A DNA stretch of 7,103 bases from Chitinophagaceae bacterium (lineage in GTDB: Bacteria > Bacteroidota > Bacteroidia > Chitinophagales > Chitinophagaceae): contig VIKJ01000063.1 of NCBI GenBank assembly GCA_008080615.1, forward strand, positions 1 to 7,103, written 5' to 3'. The translations under genes and the position numbers were made by a program. Within the stretch, counting starts at the first letter, position 1. The number at the start of each line of letters is the position of its first letter. This document shows positions 1 through 6,347 of this stretch, piece after piece. The notes under the pieces were generated by a model that saw nothing but the letters and a program-made list of their open reading frames with translations, did no database searches and had not been told where the DNA came from.

Positions 1-1241
1 AAAAAAAAGATACTAGCCGAATCAGAAAAAATGGCAGCTAAAGGCCTAAGAGTATTGGCATTTGCATACAATGAAGCTGCAGAAATTAATCAGAATAACT
101 ATTTAGAAAATTTGATTTATATAGCCATGATTGGTTTTTTAGACCCTCCCAGGCTAGACATTAAAGACGCCATTTTAACCTGCAAAAAAGCAGGAATAAA
201 AATAGTGATGATTACAGGCGACCATCCCTTAACGGCACTAAATATTGCAAAGAAAATTGGTTTGGTAGATGAAGAAGAGCAAATGGTAATTACCGGCAAA
301 GAATTACCCAGTTTTGAATCACTTACGAATGAATGGAAAGAAAAGATATTAAGCGCAAGTATTTTTGCAAGAACCACACCTAAACAAAAATTAGAAATAG
401 CTGGTGTTTATCAAGCAGCCGGAAATATTGTTGCTATGACTGGAGACGGTGTAAATGACGCTCCTGCTTTAAAGAAAGCGGATGTAATGTAGGAATAGCA
501 ATGGGGTTAAGAGGCACTCAAGTTGCCAAGGAAACCGCTAGTATAGTTTTAAAGGACGACTCTTTTAACTCTATTGCTGCTGCAGTGGCACATGGCAGAG
601 AAATATTCAGAAATATTCAAAAGTTCGTGATTTATTTAGTGTCTTGCAATTTGAGCGAGATATTTATTGTTACAGCATTGGGTTTTATTGCGCCCGCGGC
701 AACGTTATTTCCATTGCAAATTTTATTTTTAAATATGGTGACTGATGTATTTCCTGCTTTAGCACTTGGGGTAGGCAAGGGAGATAAAACAATAATGGAT
801 ATTCCACCAAGAAAATCAACTAAAAAGATTGTTTCGAATAAGAATTGGATAGCCATAAGCCTATATGCTGCTGCCATTACTTTATCTGTAATTATTGCAG
901 TATTCTATTCTAAAGCATATATAAGTATTGATGTTAAAATAACCAATAACATAGCATTTATAACATTGGCACTGGCTCAATTATTTCACGTGTTTAATAT
1001 GGCTTCTCCGCGCTCTAACATACTGGTAAATGAAATCACTACAAACAAGTTTGTTTGGTATGCGATCTTAATCTGTATAGGTTTAATGGCAATAGTTTAT
1101 GCATTGCCACAGATACGTATGGCGCTAGGATTAGTAATTTTGCCTGGTAATGCATTGCTGGTTGCCGTAATAGCAGCATCCTTACCACTAGCTTTAGTTC
1201 AATTATTTAAGCTTATTTATAGAACAATAAATAAAAATTAA
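1..1241 (+). pseudogene. Cation (probably Ca2+) transporting P-type ATPase, C-terminal part, frameshifted
   Basis: The reading frame is open from base 1, so the N-terminus (actuator domain, M1-M4, DKTGT phosphorylation site) lies upstream. The first frame carries the end of the nucleotide domain, then GFLDPPR, ITGDHPLTA and the P-domain hinge TGDGVNDAPAL (about 439-471). It stops at TAG 490-492. The family sequence resumes in another frame at 492 (GIAMGLRGTQVAKETASIVL) and continues through M5-M10 to TAA 1239-1241. M5 has N-L-S-E (codons at 648 and 657) and M6 has N-M-V-T-D (732-746). These match the Asn, Glu, Asn, Thr and Asp that coordinate Ca2+ in SERCA-type pumps, so Ca2+ is the likeliest substrate and export across the inner membrane the likeliest role. 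M4 is not visible, so Mn2+ or another cation remains possible. Both halves are otherwise well preserved, so the break is recent, a sequencing error, or bypassed by -1 slippage. Confidence 0.88.
482..491 (+). repeat. 5-bp tandem duplication (ATGTA x2) that breaks the ATPase frame
   Basis: ATGTA at 482-486 is followed directly by an identical ATGTA at 487-491. Deleting one copy yields GCG GAT GTA GGA ATA GCA ATG, which reads A-D-V-G-I-A-M, exactly what P-type ATPases have after the TGDGVNDAPAL hinge. The duplication therefore fully accounts for the frame change and the premature TAG at 490-492. Such short tandem duplications arise by replication slippage and can revert the same way. Confidence 0.9.
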
Positions 1242-1242
1242 A

Positions 1243-1407
1243 ATGAACTGGATTGCAATTGTAATATTGACTTTTGTTGGATTAGGGATATTGGTGTTTA
1301 CGCTTATTCAAAACAAAAAGGATAAAAACGAATTGGAAGAAAATTTAAACACTGATTATCCCAAGAAGAAAGATGAAGAAGGCGATATAGAAATTGAAGA
1401 TGAGTAA
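1243..1407 (+). CDS. Small single-span membrane protein, 54 aa, downstream of the ATPase
   Basis: ATG at 1243 lies one base after the ATPase stop, and the frame ends at TAA 1405-1407. Residues 2-22 form one hydrophobic helix (NWIAIVILTFVGLGILVFTLI). A basic stretch (QNKKDK) and an acidic, charged tail follow (ELEENLNTDYPKKKDEEGDIEIEDE). By the positive-inside rule the tail should be cytoplasmic, with the N-terminus outside. I know no named function, and only have an impression that similar short proteins follow cation ATPases in other Bacteroidota. The near-zero gap implies co-transcription and perhaps translational coupling with the pump. A role as an accessory or regulatory subunit is conceivable but unsupported by any motif. 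The intact frame, start placement and clear membrane-plus-tail layout support a real gene. Confidence 0.72.
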   Translation: MNWIAIVILTFVGLGILVFTLIQNKKDKNELEENLNTDYPKKKDEEGDIEIEDE

Positions 1408-1415
1408 TCAGCACT

Positions 1416-2354
1416 TTAAATGTGGGCTTTGTTTTTTTGACGTAGTGCAAAATACATATTGTACATGATTTCCATGTGAGGAGCTGTAAGCACAGCAAGA
1501 CCCAGAAATATATAACCGGCTATAGCATTTTTATTGATAAACATAAACCCAGTAAGCCCAAATATAATTACACCAATAATAGCTAATAGACTATAAAGAA
1601 TAATTTGATTTGAGATTGTTTTGAAAGACACTTTGTTATTTATTCGTAAATAACGAATAATATTACTGATTGAAATATATGAGTGCCATACAACAAAATA
1701 AAAAGTAAATCCAAGAATCATTGGCAAAACAAAAAGAATGCTTAGAATGATGGCGAAATGGATTAGAAACTGCCCAGTATCATTGTTTTTGAGATTCGGA
1801 TTTTTTAAGAAATATAAAAAGGTAGAAATAAAGAAAGTAATTCCACTGATGGAGAGTAATACATACCTGTAATCACTAATCCAATTAATTAGTGCTTGAT
1901 TTTTTTGCCCCGATTCGAACATCAAATAAATGGGTTTTACATCATCAAAATGATGAAGAAGGATCACACTAAGTATTACCAACCCATAGGATATAACAAA
2001 TAATTTTCCAAAGATCGTATTGGTTTTAAACTGATTCAAATCTGTTTCACCAAAATGATACGCTGCAAAGAAAATAAATAAGATATTCCCCACAACAGGA
2101 AATGCATATAGTAATAGTGCAAAGAGTAATAAACGACCAATGTATTTTAAAAAGAAGTACTGTTTAGAAAAGGGCTTTTCTAATGAATCGGCATTTTTTT
2201 CAGCAACCAGTAAGTCTGCAGCGCCATGTGGAACTCCAAGTAATACAACACCAACAAAAAAAATAAGGTATTGGGTATCAAGAGAAAAATCAACTAAAAA
2301 AGCATTTACAAAAACCAATACAAACCCTAAGAAAAGCAGTATCATCTTTGTCAT
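1416..2354 (-). CDS. blh: Brp/Blh-family beta-carotene 15,15'-dioxygenase
   Basis: This 312-residue, highly hydrophobic protein has the layout of the Brp/Blh family, integral membrane iron enzymes that split beta-carotene into two retinal molecules with O2. Visible family motifs are LGVPHGAADLL (His43), AYHFGETDL (His100), VVWHSYIS (His224) and LTAPHMEIMY (His293). These are the best candidates for the iron-ligand histidines. About eight to ten membrane segments are apparent. The gene lies 43 bases downstream of the rhodopsin on the same strand, the common rhodopsin-blh pairing, so its job is very probably to supply retinal. ATG at 2352-2354 gives MTKMILLF; the Met at residue 4 is a possible alternative start, and no strong Shine-Dalgarno site is seen. 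Its 3' end faces the small membrane protein with only 8 bases between stop codons. No carotenoid synthesis genes (crtB, crtI, crtY) are in the window, so beta-carotene must be made elsewhere. Confidence 0.93.
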   Translation of the reverse strand: MTKMILLFLGFVLVFVNAFLVDFSLDTQYLIFFVGVVLLGVPHGAADLLVAEKNADSLEKPFSKQYFFLKYIGRLLLFALLLYAFPVVGNILFIFFAAYHFGETDLNQFKTNTIFGKLFVISYGLVILSVILLHHFDDVKPIYLMFESGQKNQALINWISDYRYVLLSISGITFFISTFLYFLKNPNLKNNDTGQFLIHFAIILSILFVLPMILGFTFYFVVWHSYISISNIIRYLRINNKVSFKTISNQIILYSLLAIIGVIIFGLTGFMFINKNAIAGYIFLGLAVLTAPHMEIMYNMYFALRQKNKAHI

Positions 2355-2397
2355 AACTTTAATTATTTATTGAAATAAAAAAATGGTGTGATAAAAA

Positions 2398-3138
2398 TTA
2401 TACTGTTTCAGTTGATGCTTCATCGCTTTTTGCCAAAGCATAAATAACAAGACCAAATCCTATTTTATTAATAGCATCTCCAATATTGTATACAATATCC
2501 ATAGAGAGACCTTGGAACATTTTCATTCCGAAAAGTCCGCCTTCTGTTCCAGCAATATATCCTACTGGATAAATTGCCCATCCTACCAATACAAACCAGC
2601 CTAGTGCTTTCACTGCTTGCTGTACCGAAGGGCCTGCTTTTGATGCTAAGCTTGCTACTTCACCAAACCAAATTAAGTAAACAATGTAGAAATAAGCAAT
2701 GCCACTAACTAAGCCCCATATCCAGCTTTGTGTTTCTTTACCATAGATAGCTTCACCAATATAACCGGTAACAAGCATTACTAAAGAAGCAAAAACCAAC
2801 TTCCATAAAAGGCCAACTTTTGCTCCAGCCTTTTTAGTAATTAGATAGAATTCAACACACATCAACGGAACAGTTAAAATCCAATCTACATATCTAAAAA
2901 ATACAGGTGATTCACCTGTTTCTAAATTGTAGCCGCGCATATAGTAATAATGCACAGCAGCAATAAAGGTGATTAAACCAGAAACCAATAAAGATGTTCT
3001 CCATTTTTTGCTCACATTAGATGTTTCAAAAAAGAAGAATACGCAGGCGGCCATCATGGCCATTGTGCCTACAAAAAACGTGAATGCAACATAATTGTTG
3101 TTTGCAATGGCATGCACTTGCAAGAGATTCTGTAACAT
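2398..3138 (-). CDS. Proteorhodopsin-type light-driven proton pump
   Basis: This is a 246-residue seven-helix microbial rhodopsin of normal family length. Helix C reads RYVDWILTVPLMCVEFY and gives the proton-pump triad D85 (acceptor), T89 and E96 (donor), the DTE motif. His63 in helix B (AVHYYYMRG) matches the His that pairs with the acceptor Asp in proteorhodopsins. Helix F has GWAIYPVGY. Helix G has YNIGDAINK, with D221 and the retinal Schiff-base lysine K225. Met93 sits at the colour-tuning position (105 in green proteorhodopsin), where Leu or Met gives green absorption and Gln gives blue. In helix E, WIWGLVSGIAYFY places Gly142 at the position of F152 in green proteorhodopsin and G156 in xanthorhodopsin, the opening for a carotenoid antenna. 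It should export protons across the inner membrane in light and support ATP synthesis or transport. It is upstream of blh and is probably co-transcribed with it. Confidence 0.96.
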   Translation of the reverse strand: MLQNLLQVHAIANNNYVAFTFFVGTMAMMAACVFFFFETSNVSKKWRTSLLVSGLITFIAAVHYYYMRGYNLETGESPVFFRYVDWILTVPLMCVEFYLITKKAGAKVGLLWKLVFASLVMLVTGYIGEAIYGKETQSWIWGLVSGIAYFYIVYLIWFGEVASLASKAGPSVQQAVKALGWFVLVGWAIYPVGYIAGTEGGLFGMKMFQGLSMDIVYNIGDAINKIGFGLVIYALAKSDEASTETV

Positions 3139-3176
3139 GTTTCAATTTTTTTGATGAATAAAATTGGTTTATTTGT

Positions 3177-3209
3177 TGTTGAACAGTAAACAGATTATTG
3201 TTTAACAAT
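3177..3209 (-). promoter_or_regulatory. Candidate operator: paired TGTT-N-AACA palindromes upstream of rhodopsin
   Basis: TGTTGAACA lies at 3177-3185 and TGTTTAACA at 3199-3207. The second extends to ATTGTT-T-AACAAT (3197-3209). Both are perfect inverted repeats around one central base and share the same half-site. Their centres (3181, 3203) are 22 bp apart, about two helical turns, which would put two bound dimers on the same DNA face. They lie roughly 43 and 65 bases upstream of the rhodopsin ATG, a plausible promoter position. No regulator can be named. In a region this AT-rich, one such palindrome could arise by chance; two identical half-site pairs at helical spacing are less expected. 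Confidence 0.4.
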
Positions 3210-3337
3210 CAACTACAAATTCTTAAACATGACATTTGATAAAATAGTTGGATTTTTTAAAAAAGAATTTTAAAACAGCCGCTTTGTTGAAATCTTACAC
3301 ACATTTATCCTAAAAGCATAAACAAATAATTAATTTC

Positions 3338-3376
3338 GAGGAGTAATACAGTGGGATTAGCGGGAAATTATGCTCC
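3338..3376 (+). promoter_or_regulatory. Shine-Dalgarno-like GAGGAG within a possible hairpin
   Basis: GAGGAG (3338-3343) lies 7 bases before a GTG at 3351 that is in frame with the downstream small membrane protein. That spacing is ideal for a start, and such a strong site is unusual among the genes here. GGAG-TAAT (3340-3347) can pair with ATTA (3367-3370) and CTCC (3373-3376), with a 2-base bulge, which would hide the site and hold the GTG in the loop. This may be a real translation control, an upstream start, or chance; the stem is only 8 bp and mostly A-T in half of it. Confidence 0.3.
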
Positions 3377-3446
3377 AAATGAATCTCAAGATGGGAAAAT
3401 AGCCTATGTACTTTATGATACGCTCGCCTTTTACGTACATTTAAAC

Positions 3447-3713
3447 ATGCTTACAAAAAGAAGAACTATACTACTATCAATTATTATCGCTGTATTGCTA
3501 GTTCCACTAATTGCCATGCAGTTAACCAATGAAGTAAATTGGTCTTTGGGCGATTTTGTTGCAGCGGCTACTTTATTGCTTGGAACAGGTTTTGTTTTTG
3601 ATTTGATCATGAATAAAGTTAAAGCACCCAATCTTCGGCTTGTACTTTCTATTGCCCTATTATTACTTCTATTAACTATTTGGGCCGAATTAGCTGTTGG
3701 AATTTTTAGTTAA
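3447..3713 (+). CDS. Small hydrophobic membrane protein, 88 aa, function unknown
   Basis: From ATG 3447 the protein begins MLTKRRTILLSIIIAVLLVP and has three likely membrane spans: about residues 7-22, 34-52 and 61-85. A conserved-looking link (AMQLTNEVNWSLGDF) joins spans 1 and 2, and a basic loop (MNKVKAPNLR) precedes span 3. The end LTIWAELAVGIFS and the EVNW-DF signature resemble a widespread uncharacterised Bacteroidota membrane protein that I know only as hypothetical. The frame is also open upstream to a GTG at 3351, which has a good GAGGAG site. That start would add a 32-residue polar extension. I prefer ATG 3447 because the protein then starts with a short basic segment before its first helix, as I recall for relatives, but the start is uncertain. 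The VOC gene follows after 35 bases on the same strand. Confidence 0.75.
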   Translation: MLTKRRTILLSIIIAVLLVPLIAMQLTNEVNWSLGDFVAAATLLLGTGFVFDLIMNKVKAPNLRLVLSIALLLLLLTIWAELAVGIFS

Positions 3714-3748
3714 TTTAAAATACCATTTTTATCAATATATCAATCTCT

Positions 3749-4114
3749 ATGAATAATCAAGCATTGTCAATAAGACCTTTTATTGGCGCTAAAGATTATG
3801 AAATATCAAGAAGCTTTTATAAAGAGCTAGGCTTTGAAGAAATAGTATTATCAAAAAATCTGATTTTATTTAAACTAGATAAACTAGGCTTTTACTTACA
3901 AGATGCCAATGTGAAGGAATGGATAGACAATACCATGATTTTTTTAGAAGTAGATAATATTGATGCACATCTTGAAAAAATTACTGCTTTAAATCTTCCA
4001 ATTAAATACCCAGGTGTGCGCGTCTCTGAAATTCAACAGCTTCATTGGGGCAAAGAATATTTTATTCATGACCCTGCTGGTATTCTTTGGCATATTGGAA
4101 CCTTTAATTATTAA
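3749..4114 (+). CDS. VOC-superfamily (glyoxalase/bleomycin-resistance fold) protein
   Basis: This 121-residue protein has the two-module beta-alpha-beta-beta-beta pattern of the vicinal oxygen chelate fold. The first module holds IRPFIGAKDYEISRSFYKEL and then GF, the usual opening of short VOC proteins. The second holds FLEVDNIDAHLEKI and the closing HWGKEYFIHDPAGILWHIG (residues 99-117). The usual metal-binding Glu near the end (DPDGNxxE) is His115 here, and the first strand has no His or Gln at the expected ligand position. It may therefore be a metal-free binding protein of the bleomycin-resistance type rather than a glyoxalase or dioxygenase. No substrate can be inferred. It sits 35 bases after the small membrane protein and 5 bases before the permease, so co-transcription is likely. 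ATG 3749 fits the first strand well. Confidence 0.85.
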   Translation: MNNQALSIRPFIGAKDYEISRSFYKELGFEEIVLSKNLILFKLDKLGFYLQDANVKEWIDNTMIFLEVDNIDAHLEKITALNLPIKYPGVRVSEIQQLHWGKEYFIHDPAGILWHIGTFNY

Positions 4115-4119
4115 GAAAT

Positions 4120-5430
4120 ATGTCCACTAGCCATTCAACAGAAGGATTAAAAAGAGTAGTAGGTGTATCGGGGCTTGCCCTAACCATTGTAAATGGGGTA
4201 ATTGGTTCTGGTATATTTGCCCTTCCTGCATTAATCAGTATGGCATTGGGTGGCTTTGGAATAGTAGCCTATATAGTGTGTAGCATAATGCTAGCTTCCA
4301 TCATGTTATGCTATGCAGAAATTGGCAGCAAGATATCGAGCAGTGGCGGCTCTTATGCTTATGTAGATGCTGCATTTGGAAATTATTTTAGTTTTATCAT
4401 AAACTGCTTGTATTTTTTTGGATGGGGAATTTTAGGAAGTGCTGCTGTAATGAATATTCTTGCCGATTCTTTAACAATACTTTTTCCAACATTATCCAAT
4501 AGTTATTTCAGGGCGATTTTATTTTTTGTATTGATTGGATTCATGGTATCAATGAACGTGAGGGGTACTAAGCAAGGAGTTGGTATGGTACAATTGGTTA
4601 CCATCATAAAATTATTTCCATTGTTATGTATTATCGTTTTTGGAATAGCACAAATAAAGGCCGAAAATTTACATTGGGATAAAATACCTTCTATCAAATC
4701 CTTTGGCGATACCACCCTTGTACTATTTTATGCTTTTGCTGGTTTTGAAACTTCTTTGGGTGTTAGTGGAGAATTTAAGAACCCAAAAAGAACCGTTCCG
4801 CTAGGAATTTTCTTGGGAGGCACTATTATATTATTGGTTTACATGTTGCTTCAAATGGTTACTCAGGGAATATTAGGAGATCAAATTGTACTCTACAAAG
4901 ATGCCCCACTTGCAGCTGTAGCAGAAAAATTAATTGGCCCAATAGGAGCAACCATTTTATTAATTACGGCTACTATTTCTTGTTTCGGTTGTGTGAGTGC
5001 CGATATATTGGCTACTCCAAGATCTTTATTTGCCGCTGCCAACAACGGTATATTTCCTAAAATACTGGGAAAAGTGCATCCAAAATTTGCTACCCCTTAT
5101 TGGGCCATTATTGTATATGGATTGTCGGTGTTTGTATTTTCAATATCCGGAGGATTTAAACAATTGGCCGTATTGGCCAGTGCCGCTATTTTATTGGTTT
5201 ATTTAGCTGTTATTTTAGCTACCATAAAAATGCGCAATCAACAAAATGAATCCAATGAAAAAACATTTAAAATACCTGGTGGGCTCTTGTTTCCGCTGAT
5301 TGGAATAATTGCCATATTGTGGCTTATTAGCAGTTTAACCCAATGGGAATTTATATCTACTACCCTATTTATAGCATGCATTAGCATTATTTATATTTTG
5401 ACGAAATGGTACAAAAAGTTATATAACTGA
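4120..5430 (+). CDS. APC-superfamily amino acid permease
   Basis: This 436-residue inner-membrane transporter has about 12 hydrophobic segments, the usual size for the amino acid-polyamine-organocation superfamily. Helix 1 carries the unwound substrate-binding motif GVIGSGIFALP (residues 26-36). Helix 6 has the matching FYAFAGFET (203-211). NPKRTVP (221-227) and TPRSLFAAANNGIFP (299-313) are family loop motifs. Such carriers import amino acids with protons or sodium, or exchange them for decarboxylated products; the exact substrate cannot be read from the sequence. No decarboxylase lies beside it, which argues mildly against an acid-resistance antiporter. Its ATG is 5 bases after the VOC stop, suggesting translational coupling. 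An 80-base gap follows before the aminotransferase. A proton-coupled carrier would benefit from the proton gradient made by the nearby rhodopsin, but that link is only inference. Confidence 0.92.
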   Translation: MSTSHSTEGLKRVVGVSGLALTIVNGVIGSGIFALPALISMALGGFGIVAYIVCSIMLASIMLCYAEIGSKISSSGGSYAYVDAAFGNYFSFIINCLYFFGWGILGSAAVMNILADSLTILFPTLSNSYFRAILFFVLIGFMVSMNVRGTKQGVGMVQLVTIIKLFPLLCIIVFGIAQIKAENLHWDKIPSIKSFGDTTLVLFYAFAGFETSLGVSGEFKNPKRTVPLGIFLGGTIILLVYMLLQMVTQGILGDQIVLYKDAPLAAVAEKLIGPIGATILLITATISCFGCVSADILATPRSLFAAANNGIFPKILGKVHPKFATPYWAIIVYGLSVFVFSISGGFKQLAVLASAAILLVYLAVILATIKMRNQQNESNEKTFKIPGGLLFPLIGIIAILWLISSLTQWEFISTTLFIACISIIYILTKWYKKLYN

Positions 5431-5510
5431 TTTCACTAAACAGTAATTGATTATAAAGAATACTACCAATCAAATTCAGTAAATTGTAGTTCAAATTGTG
5501 CAGTTTACCC

Positions 5511-6329
5511 ATGTGTAATCAATTCTCCGTAATTAATCACTCCATTGTTTCTGAGAAGGAAGCCTTGGTGCATGTATCCGATTTGAGCATTCAAAGGGGT
5601 TATGGCATTTTTGATTATTTCAGAACAGTTAATGGGAAACCCGTTTTTTTAGAAGCACATATCAATCGTTTTTATCAGTCGGCAAAAAGTATGCACTTAA
5701 ATACAAGTGTACATAGTGAGGAACTTAAAGAATTAATCTACCAACTCATCTCAGCAAATAATTTACCTAATTCGGGCATTAGAATTACCCTTACCGGAGG
5801 ATATTCACCAGATGGGTATACGCTAGCAGATCCAAATTTATTCATTACTCAATCTGCTTTTAATTTTAATAAAACCAATTTTGCTAAAGGCATAAAACTC
5901 ATTAGCTATGAATATGCCAGAGAGTTGCCGCTGATAAAGACTATTAATTATTTACAGGCCATTTATTTGCAGCCATTGATTAAATCAAAAAATGCCGATG
6001 ATGTTATATATTATTCCAACAACGAAATATTAGAATGCCCCAGGGCCAATATTTTTATAGTTACACAACAAAATGAATTACTAACACCTGCCAATGGTGT
6101 ACTGAAGGGTATCACCAGAAATACCATTTTATCTTTTAATGAATTTGGAGGAAGAGAAACTAATATTTCACTTGAACAATTATATAATGCTAAAGAGGTT
6201 TTTATAACCAGTACAACAAAAAACGTATTACCTGTTTTAGCAATCAACGACCAACCAATTGGAGATGGCCAACCAGGAGTTATTTCTAGCCATATTTATG
6301 AAAAATTGATACAACTAAAAGAAGTATAA
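5511..6329 (+). CDS. Class IV PLP-dependent aminotransferase (branched-chain or D-amino acid type)
   Basis: This 272-residue, probably cytoplasmic protein belongs to fold-type IV PLP enzymes (IlvE, D-amino acid aminotransferase, aminodeoxychorismate lyase). Visible marks are RGYGIFDYFRTVNGKP (from residue 29), the PLP Schiff-base lysine K143 in LPLIKTINYL, the cofactor-contacting Glu175 in NEILECPRANIF, and the phosphate-binding loop LKGITRNTIL (about 199-208). Domain order and length fit the family. Which member it is cannot be settled: the K-T-I-N-Y-L context and the short length fit both D-alanine and branched-chain types, and a lyase is possible. A TTG at 5496 would add five residues, but ATG 5511 matches the usual start of the family. 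No clear Shine-Dalgarno site is seen. Its place after an amino acid permease suggests amino acid catabolism or interconversion, and the GH13 gene follows after 18 bases. Confidence 0.9.
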   Translation: MCNQFSVINHSIVSEKEALVHVSDLSIQRGYGIFDYFRTVNGKPVFLEAHINRFYQSAKSMHLNTSVHSEELKELIYQLISANNLPNSGIRITLTGGYSPDGYTLADPNLFITQSAFNFNKTNFAKGIKLISYEYARELPLIKTINYLQAIYLQPLIKSKNADDVIYYSNNEILECPRANIFIVTQQNELLTPANGVLKGITRNTILSFNEFGGRETNISLEQLYNAKEVFITSTTKNVLPVLAINDQPIGDGQPGVISSHIYEKLIQLKEV

Positions 6330-6347
6330 TTCATTCAACTATTTTTT

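Larger units (their letters stand above)
3139..3446. other. Divergent intergenic region between rhodopsin and small membrane protein
   Basis: About 308 bases separate the rhodopsin start (minus strand) from the likely start of the next plus-strand gene. It is very AT-rich and must hold promoters in both directions. I looked for the Bacteroidota promoter pattern (TTG near -33, TAnnTTTG near -7) on both strands and found only poor matches, so no promoter is called. Recognisable structure: two TGTT-N-AACA palindromes (3177-3185, 3199-3207), a perfect TTTTTTAAAAAA palindrome at 3253-3264 that would give curved or easily melted DNA, a Shine-Dalgarno-like GAGGAG at 3338-3343 inside a possible hairpin, and an ATGTAC/GTACAT inverted repeat (3406-3411, 3435-3440). 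No tRNA or known riboswitch core was recognised. Confidence 0.6.

Noticed and set aside
2140..2373. 77-residue plus-strand reading frame opposite the start of blh
   Set aside because: It is antisense to a clearly conserved enzyme and its sequence is low-complexity Lys/Ser/Thr typical of a shadow frame.
2398..3138. Rhodopsin as a sodium (NDQ) or chloride (NTQ) pump
   Set aside because: The helix C triad reads D85, T89, E96, the proton-pump DTE pattern.
3026..3208. 60-residue minus-strand reading frame overlapping the rhodopsin start
   Set aside because: It overlaps the rhodopsin in another frame, is rich in residues typical of a shadow (Q, H, C), and has no recognisable fold.
3253..3264. TTTTTTAAAAAA perfect palindrome as a terminator
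   Set aside because: A pure A-T stem with no loop would not be stable; it is more likely a curved or easily melted promoter-region element.
3351..3440. Possible tRNA or known riboswitch in the leader of the small membrane protein
   Set aside because: No T-loop GGTTCGA sequence or cloverleaf, and none of the conserved cores I could recall (TPP, cobalamin, c-di-GMP) fits.
4997..5206. 69-residue plus-strand frame inside the permease
   Set aside because: It lies wholly within conserved permease coding sequence in another frame and has no own motif.
5431..5510. Repeated AAATTGT and GTAAA/TTTAC arms before the aminotransferase as an operator or terminator
   Set aside because: The repeats are short and AT-rich, the arms are separated by a long loop, and there is no GC stem followed by a T-run.
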